A stretch of 45,635 nucleotides of DNA from Methylococcales bacterium (GTDB lineage Bacteria; Pseudomonadota; Gammaproteobacteria; Methylococcales; Methylomonadaceae). The translations under genes were made by a program, and so were the position numbers. The notes under the pieces were generated by a model that was given only the letters and a program-made list of their open reading frames with translations, was not told where the DNA came from and ran no database searches. This document shows, one piece after another, positions 41,823-45,635 of the stretch. Positions within the stretch are counted from its first letter, which is position 1. Each line of letters opens with the position of its first letter. Location: assembly GCA_028713055.1 (NCBI GenBank), contig JAQTOX010000006.1:1-45635 (forward strand), written 5' to 3'.

Positions 41823-42669
41823 GATTTTCCTCGTTCACTTTGGGCAAATTTGCCAACCATTCTTTTTGACAAATTCGGCGTTGCCGTTCTTGCATTAACT
41901 GACGAATTTTCGGAGTCGCTTTTTTTAACGACATTGTTTCAGCGTGACTAATTTTTGTGCATTGAATCAAATGGAAACCAATTTCGGTTTCTACCACGCC
42001 GCTAATTTCGTTTTCTTTCAAGGCAAATAACGCCGTGTCTAATTCGGGATAAAGTTTGCCAGCAATCACATTGCCTAATTCGCCGCCGTTAAATGCCGTC
42101 GGACATTCCGAATTTTTCAATGCTAAATCGGCGAATTTTTTCGGTTTGCGTTTGAGTTTTTCGGCGATCTCTTCAAGGCGTTGCAAGGCATTTTCACGGA
42201 TATTTTCAGGATATTCGGGATTGATGCTGATTAAAATATGTCGCGCAGTGCGTTGCTCTGGGCAATAAAATTTTTCAGGGTGCGAGTGATAATAAAGCCC
42301 GATTTCGACATCGCTCACGGCTGGCAAATTTTTCGATACCAGTTCCAAAATAGTATTCACTTTGCATTGCCGAAATAACGCGGCTTTCAACGTTTCAACC
42401 GTCAACGTATTCATTGCCAAAAGATTTTCAAAATCGGCGGCGTTTTCAAAACGTCCGTGAATTTCAGCAAACGCTAAGTCCACTTCTTTGTCTGGCACGA
42501 TAACCGCTGCCGCTTCAGGCGAATTTAAAACGCGTGTTTCTAACGTAAATTCGTTTTGAGCTTGCGCTTGAACTCGCGTTAATTCTTCGGGTGAAAGTTG
42601 CGAAGTCGATTTTTCAAATAACGCTAACGCCGCTCGCAATAAGGTGTAGGGTTCGACAGCGGTTGTCAT
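41806..42669 (-). CDS. nifM: NifM, peptidyl-prolyl isomerase for NifH maturation
   Basis: This 287-residue protein has a helical N-terminal domain and a parvulin-type PPIase domain (about residues 135-250: ARHILISINPEYP, SECPTAFNGGELGNV, VVETEIGFHLIQC). NifM is needed for active Fe protein (NifH) in Azotobacter and Klebsiella. Length and context (nifW-nifZ-nifM-clpX) are diagnostic. It is followed by clpX with overlap and preceded by nifZ by two bases. Confidence 0.93.
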   Translation of the reverse strand: MTTAVEPYTLLRAALALFEKSTSQLSPEELTRVQAQAQNEFTLETRVLNSPEAAAVIVPDKEVDLAFAEIHGRFENAADFENLLAMNTLTVETLKAALFRQCKVNTILELVSKNLPAVSDVEIGLYYHSHPEKFYCPEQRTARHILISINPEYPENIRENALQRLEEIAEKLKRKPKKFADLALKNSECPTAFNGGELGNVIAGKLYPELDTALFALKENEISGVVETEIGFHLIQCTKISHAETMSLKKATPKIRQLMQERQRRICQKEWLANLPKVNEENHEQRN

Positions 42670-42671
42670 GT

Positions 42672-43148
42672 TTAATCCTCTGGTTCTCGAAAATTAGGGT
42701 CAGCAGGTTCAAGCGCAGATTCGGGAACTTGCAAAGTTTTATCTGGAAAACGAACGTGATATTGCATCGGTTGCAAGTCGCGTAACACTTTTAAAATCTC
42801 GCCTTGCGTACCTTTTTCAAAAAGGACATTGCCGTTCATGCCTAAATCAATTTTACATTTCACCATGTCGTGAAATTCAAAACGACTTGGATTCCAAGGC
42901 TCGTTTGCACCGATTAACTCTTCTAAACGGCAACCGACCATTTTTCCTTGATCTAAAAAATGCACCGTGAAAATCACTTGGTCTTGTAAAAACGTGCCGA
43001 CTTCAATCACATTTCCGACACTGCCACGACGCACGAGTAATTCGCCAACTTCTTTGCCTGGATAAGTGCCGTCGTTGCGAACGTTTCGTGTAACGCGAAC
43101 TGCCTCGCCGAAATCAAATCGCCCTTCGTCAAAGCGGTCTTCGTTCAT
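42672..43148 (-). CDS. nifZ: NifZ, MoFe protein maturation factor
   Basis: This 158-residue protein has the NifZ beta-barrel-like pattern (ARF-type FGEAVRVTRNVRNDGTYPG, LLVRRGSVGNVIEVGTFLQD, VYTVHF-like VIFTVHFLD) followed by a repeat-like C-terminal half. NifZ helps form the second P-cluster of NifDK. It overlaps nifW by ATGA. Confidence 0.93.
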   Translation of the reverse strand: MNEDRFDEGRFDFGEAVRVTRNVRNDGTYPGKEVGELLVRRGSVGNVIEVGTFLQDQVIFTVHFLDQGKMVGCRLEELIGANEPWNPSRFEFHDMVKCKIDLGMNGNVLFEKGTQGEILKVLRDLQPMQYHVRFPDKTLQVPESALEPADPNFREPED

Positions 43149-43459
43149 ACTTTTATGTCGCTAAGTGAGACGAAATTATTTGATTCATCGCCCATTTTGA
43201 ATACTTTAAATACTTTTTCAGTCAAGGCATCCGATTCGACAAAATCTTGATACGCTCGCGCTAAAAGATTTTTGTAAACGATTTTTTTTGCATCGTCATC
43301 CGCAGGCATGTTGCCTTCTGCTTGCGTTAAATAGGTGTTGAAGCGTTGCAAAATATGTAACCGATTCACATGCACCACGCTTGGCTCGTAATCTAACTCG
43401 AAATACTGAAGAAAATCCTCAGCCGATTCTAATTCTTCCATTTCTTCTTCAAAATTCAT
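43145..43459 (-). CDS. nifW: NifW, nitrogenase stabilising/protective protein
   Basis: This 104-residue helical protein has LESAEDFLQYFELDYEPSVV, VNRLHILQRFNTYL and ARAYQDFVESDALTEKVFKV, matching NifW, which binds MoFe protein and protects or matures it. The ATG at 43459, with GAGGTGTACC upstream, is the normal NifW start; a longer in-frame start is rejected. It lies 67 bases after the second tiny membrane-protein gene, with a hairpin in between. Confidence 0.93.
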   Translation of the reverse strand: MNFEEEMEELESAEDFLQYFELDYEPSVVHVNRLHILQRFNTYLTQAEGNMPADDDAKKIVYKNLLARAYQDFVESDALTEKVFKVFKMGDESNNFVSLSDIKV

Positions 43460-43478
43460 GGTACACCTCGCCAACGGT

Positions 43479-43506
43479 AAAAAATTAAGTCGCAAGTAAA
43501 TCTTGC
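43479..43506 (-). terminator. Terminator-like hairpin after tiny membrane protein 2
   Basis: GCAAG (43492-43496) pairs with CTTGC (43502-43506). On the coding strand the hairpin is followed by GACTTAA and six T residues (43479-43484). The short stem would give partial termination before nifW. The same arrangement recurs at 43674-43701. Confidence 0.5.
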
Positions 43507-43526
43507 ACACCAGAACTGAGTTTATT

Positions 43527-43640
43527 TTAAGGTCTAAGAATGAGCGTACCGCTCGTTAATAGACAAATGATAAACAACATAGATAACGCAGTTGAAAATA
43601 ACGCAATGGTGACAATGCTGTCTTCTTTTTCGTTTGACAT
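43527..43640 (-). CDS. Tiny membrane protein 2 (37 residues), nif-cluster paralogue pair
   Basis: ATG at 43640 opens a 37-codon frame: MSNEKEDSIVTIALFSTALS and then a hydrophobic stretch MLFIICLLTSGTLIL. It is one predicted membrane helix (about residues 9-30) with a charged N-terminus and almost no soluble domain. AAAGGTGG lies eight bases upstream. The N-terminal MSNEKEDSI is identical to that of the gene upstream (43721-43831), so the pair arose by tandem duplication. The family is unknown to me. Helper subunits of membrane complexes (such as CydX- or CcoS-size proteins) are similar in size, but no relation is shown. Confidence 0.75.
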   Translation of the reverse strand: MSNEKEDSIVTIALFSTALSMLFIICLLTSGTLILRP

Positions 43641-43673
43641 GATAACCACCTTTTAAACTTAACTTGTAATGGC

Positions 43674-43701
43674 AAAAAATAAGCAGCAAGTAAAATCTTG
43701 C
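43674..43701 (-). terminator. Terminator-like hairpin after tiny membrane protein 1
   Basis: GCAAG (43686-43690) pairs with CTTGC (43697-43701). On the coding strand six T residues follow shortly after (43674-43679). Sequence around it is shared with 43479-43506, showing that gene plus 3' hairpin were duplicated as a unit. Confidence 0.5.
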
Positions 43702-43720
43702 AGACCAGAATTGAGGATTC

Positions 43721-43831
43721 TTAAAAAGGTCCAACGATGAATGGATCACTCATCAGTAAATAAACCACTAACACCACAAACAGCGTAGCGGGAACAAATG
43801 CAATAATTGAATCTTCTTTTTCATTTGACAT
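43721..43831 (-). CDS. Tiny membrane protein 1 (36 residues), nif-cluster paralogue pair
   Basis: ATG at 43831 opens a 36-codon frame: MSNEKEDSIIAFVPATLFVV followed by LVVYLLMSDPFIVGPF. One membrane helix (about residues 9-28) is predicted, with an acidic/charged N-terminus shared with its neighbour. AAAAGGTGA lies seven bases upstream. It starts 17 bases after the stop of the helical-repeat protein gene, on the same strand, so it belongs to the nifV-cysE-nifW unit. No known family is recognised. Confidence 0.75.
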   Translation of the reverse strand: MSNEKEDSIIAFVPATLFVVLVVYLLMSDPFIVGPF

Positions 43832-43848
43832 AACAATCACCTTTTAAA

Positions 43849-44343
43849 CTAACTTACTCGTAACTCTAAAACTTCTAACAACCCTTTCGCGCCGATGCGG
43901 TCTTTGTCATCGAGCGCAATTAATTTTTCAAAAATAGCGCGGCTTAATTGCAGATTTTCTAAACGCATATTCAAAAAACCAATTGATTTCAACGTGAACA
44001 AATACAACCGAATGCGCGTCAGCGATTCTTTAGGTGCATCGCTAATATGCGTGCGTTCTAACTGTTGCCAATCGTTTGGAAAATCGATGTCTTGACGAAT
44101 CAAATGCAACGCTTTTTCAGAAATCATCAACGCTTCGGTCAAACGGTGTTGGTAATAATAAAAACGGTTTAACGCCACCAACACATTTAGCGATTCTGGC
44201 GCACGCAAATACGCTTGAAGCAACGGTAATTCCGCTTCACCACTGCCATACAATTCGGAGGCGGCTTTGATTAAACTTTGAACTTCGGGCAAATCTTCGC
44301 GCTCGAAATACAAATCTTTGGCATCAAATTCGAGTAAATCCAT
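43849..44343 (-). CDS. Helical-repeat (TPR-like) nif-associated protein
   Basis: This 164-residue protein is largely helical with TPR-like pairs (NVLVALNRFYYYQHRLTEAL, MISEKALHLI and FLNMRLENLQLSRAIFEKLI ALDDKDRIG). It probably mediates protein contacts. The start is ATG 44343, sharing one base with the cysE stop (TGATG). Its place between cysE and nifW suggests a nitrogenase-assembly role, but no exact family can be named. Confidence 0.78.
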   Translation of the reverse strand: MDLLEFDAKDLYFEREDLPEVQSLIKAASELYGSGEAELPLLQAYLRAPESLNVLVALNRFYYYQHRLTEALMISEKALHLIRQDIDFPNDWQQLERTHISDAPKESLTRIRLYLFTLKSIGFLNMRLENLQLSRAIFEKLIALDDKDRIGAKGLLEVLELRVS

Positions 44344-45083
44344 CACTCACCACCTTTGCAAACGCCATCTGCTTCGCAATATTCACAACTTTCTTTTTCA
44401 ACGGCGACAGGTTTTTGATTATTTTCGAGCGCGTCTAAACGCTCTGTTAAACAAGCAATGGCTTTTCCAACGGGGTCAAGCGCGGGGATTTCTAAATCAA
44501 TTCCACGTGGATTTTGAATTTTCACGCCTTTACTCAACGTCACGCGACCTGGAATGCCAACAACCGTGCAACACGCTGGTACATCTTTCATGACTACCGA
44601 ATTCGCACCGACTTTGACGTTGTCACCAATTTCAATTGCACCCAAAATTTTTGCACCAGCACCAATTAACACGTTATTGCCAATCGACGGATGCCGCCGC
44701 CCTTTGTTCCAAGACGTGCCACCAAGTGTGACACCGTGATACATAGTCACGTCATCACCAACCACCGCCGTTTCACCAATGACAACGCATGCGCCGTGGT
44801 CGATAAAAAAGCGTTTACCAATCGTCGCACCTGGATGAATATCAATGTTGGTCAACCAGCGCGTAAACGCAGATAAAAATCGCGCTGAAAATTTCCAACC
44901 TGCTTGCCACAAACGATGACTGATACGATGCAACAAAATCGCGTGAACACCTGGGTAAGTAATTAAAACCTCAATCAAACTCCGCGCCGCAGGGTCTCTA
45001 GCAAAAACACAGGTTACATCACTGCGCCAATCAGCAAATAAACTGGGCAAGTTGCGCGGCGTTTGCGGTTTTGAAAAAAACAT
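44343..45083 (-). CDS. cysE: Serine O-acetyltransferase CysE, nif-linked
   Basis: This 246-residue protein has the left-handed beta-helix hexapeptide repeats ([58 protein letters not shown]) and the catalytic D/H pair in this region. It makes O-acetylserine for cysteine synthesis, raising sulfide supply for Fe-S clusters through NifS. The C-terminal extension includes a C-x2-C-x5-C cluster ([15 protein letters not shown]), which is unusual and may bind metal. ATG 45083 overlaps the preceding stop (TGATG). Confidence 0.93.
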   Translation of the reverse strand: MFFSKPQTPRNLPSLFADWRSDVTCVFARDPAARSLIEVLITYPGVHAILLHRISHRLWQAGWKFSARFLSAFTRWLTNIDIHPGATIGKRFFIDHGACVVIGETAVVGDDVTMYHGVTLGGTSWNKGRRHPSIGNNVLIGAGAKILGAIEIGDNVKVGANSVVMKDVPACCTVVGIPGRVTLSKGVKIQNPRGIDLEIPALDPVGKAIACLTERLDALENNQKPVAVEKESCEYCEADGVCKGGE

Positions 45084-45247
45084 CACAACACCAAACTCCA
45101 ACTGGTTATGCCAGGACGTGGCACGCTCGGCATCACAAAAACTCTTTCTGGCAACGTGTGTTGAGAATTTTGCGTTTGTTTGTGGGTTGAATCGGCTGAG
45201 GCGAAATCTTCTTTTTCAGCGATTTTAATTTCACGATTTTTGTTCAT
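45083..45247 (-). CDS. Small 54-residue protein between nifV and cysE
   Basis: ATG 45247 is preceded by GAGGTGTGCC, the same ribosome-binding context as nifW (GAGGTGTACC). The product starts [20 protein letters not shown] with a charged half, then a polar Gln/Ser-rich part, and ends [19 protein letters not shown]. It overlaps cysE by one base and lies 11 bases after nifV. The family is not recognised; the strong initiation site and tight coupling argue that it is translated. Confidence 0.6.
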   Translation of the reverse strand: MNKNREIKIAEKEDFASADSTHKQTQNSQHTLPERVFVMPSVPRPGITSWSLVL

Positions 45248-45258
45248 GGCACACCTCG

Positions 45259-45635
45259 CTATAACAAACATAAAAATTGGTTTAAATCACTAAACTGCGG
45301 CGCACGTTTGTGAATACTGGCGAATTGGCGAATCATCGGTAGCAAAAGACTGGCTTGTAATTGGCTAATTTGAATTCCCAATTGTTTATAAGCGTGCATC
45401 ACGCCTTGAGAGCCTGAATGTTTGCCTAAAACCAATTGATGTTCACGCCCAACAATTGCGGGGTCTACACCTTGATAATTATTTGGGTCTTTGAGCAAAC
45501 CATCCACATGAATTCCCGCTTCGTGACTGAATACATCACGTCCAATCAAACTTTTACGACTGCCAATCGTATCACCCGAAGCGGCTGCAACTTGGTTTGA
45601 TAACACGGTGAATTCACGCAAATCCACACCTGTTT
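45259..45635 (-). CDS. nifV: Homocitrate synthase NifV, C-terminal part (truncated by window end)
   Basis: The visible 125 codons carry HMGL-type synthase C-terminal motifs: SRKSLIGRDVFSHEAGIHVD, GLLKDPNNYQGVDPAIVGR and VLGKHSGSQGVMHAYKQLG. NifV condenses acetyl-CoA and 2-oxoglutarate to homocitrate, the organic ligand of FeMo-co. The frame is open to the window edge, so the start lies beyond 45635. It is the first gene visible of the minus-strand nif unit running to rseC. Confidence 0.94.
   Translation of the reverse strand, partial: TGVDLREFTVLSNQVAAASGDTIGSRKSLIGRDVFSHEAGIHVDGLLKDPNNYQGVDPAIVGREHQLVLGKHSGSQGVMHAYKQLGIQISQLQASLLLPMIRQFASIHKRAPQFSDLNQFLCLL

Overview
This window is a nitrogen-fixation chromosome segment from a probable gammaproteobacterium of moderate to low GC. 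The gene set and order (nifENX, DUF269, DUF683, FdxB; NifM, nif-type ClpX, NifF flavodoxin; a Tat-type hupSLCDFHJK uptake hydrogenase; modABC with free-standing Mop proteins) resemble Azotobacter-type and methanotroph (Methylococcales-like) nif regions. That placement is inference from gene content. Sulfur-oxidising gammaproteobacteria remain possible, and no rRNA or tRNA marker was seen.

Layout. (1) Positions 1-2186, plus strand: the tail of an unseen gene, an LRV-type Fe-S repeat protein, an unknown nif-associated protein and a GNAT acetyltransferase, tightly overlapping. (2) Positions 2187-17250, an accessory block that looks inserted between two nif segments: a PIN-domain toxin-like pair, a NarL-type two-component system, a TonB-dependent receptor, a sirtuin, an RTX protein, three small secreted proteins, a very AT-rich OmpR-type two-component system, a cupin, a metallophosphoesterase, and several decayed or duplicated fragments. 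Copies of the GNAT 3' end occur at both sides of much of this block. (3) Positions 17258-24166, plus strand: nifE-nifN-nifX-DUF269-DUF683-fdxB-2Fe2S ferredoxin-three poorly known genes-Nif11 protein, with a textbook NifA site and a sigma-54 promoter in front. A REP-like palindromic element sits between nifX and DUF269. (4) Positions 24183-33791, plus strand: the [NiFe] uptake hydrogenase operon hupS-L-E(short)-C-D-[hicBA]-F-H-J-K-hypA and a GlcF-like Fe-S protein, fronted by two NifA-type sites and a sigma-54-like promoter. Hydrogen made by nitrogenase is therefore probably recycled under nif control. (5) Positions 33780-38939: a molybdenum locus with modA-modB-modC, two ModG-like di-Mop proteins and an orphan ModC C-terminal domain on the minus strand, and modE divergent. 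This should supply Mo for FeMo-co. (6) Positions 38936-45635, minus strand: nifV (partial), a 54-aa orf, cysE, a helical-repeat protein, two tandem 36/37-aa membrane proteins, nifW, nifZ, nifM, clpX, a glutaredoxin-BolA fusion, nifF and rseC. This set covers homocitrate and cysteine supply, nitrogenase maturation, Fe-S trafficking and electron delivery.

Most distinctive items: the tandem tiny membrane proteins between cysE and nifW, each followed by a terminator-like hairpin; the Grx-BolA fusion; twin NifA sites embedded in a palindrome before hupS; a HupE missing its middle; a hicBA pair inside the hup operon; the family of free-standing molybdate-binding domains; and the mosaic 15-kb block with duplicated gene fragments.
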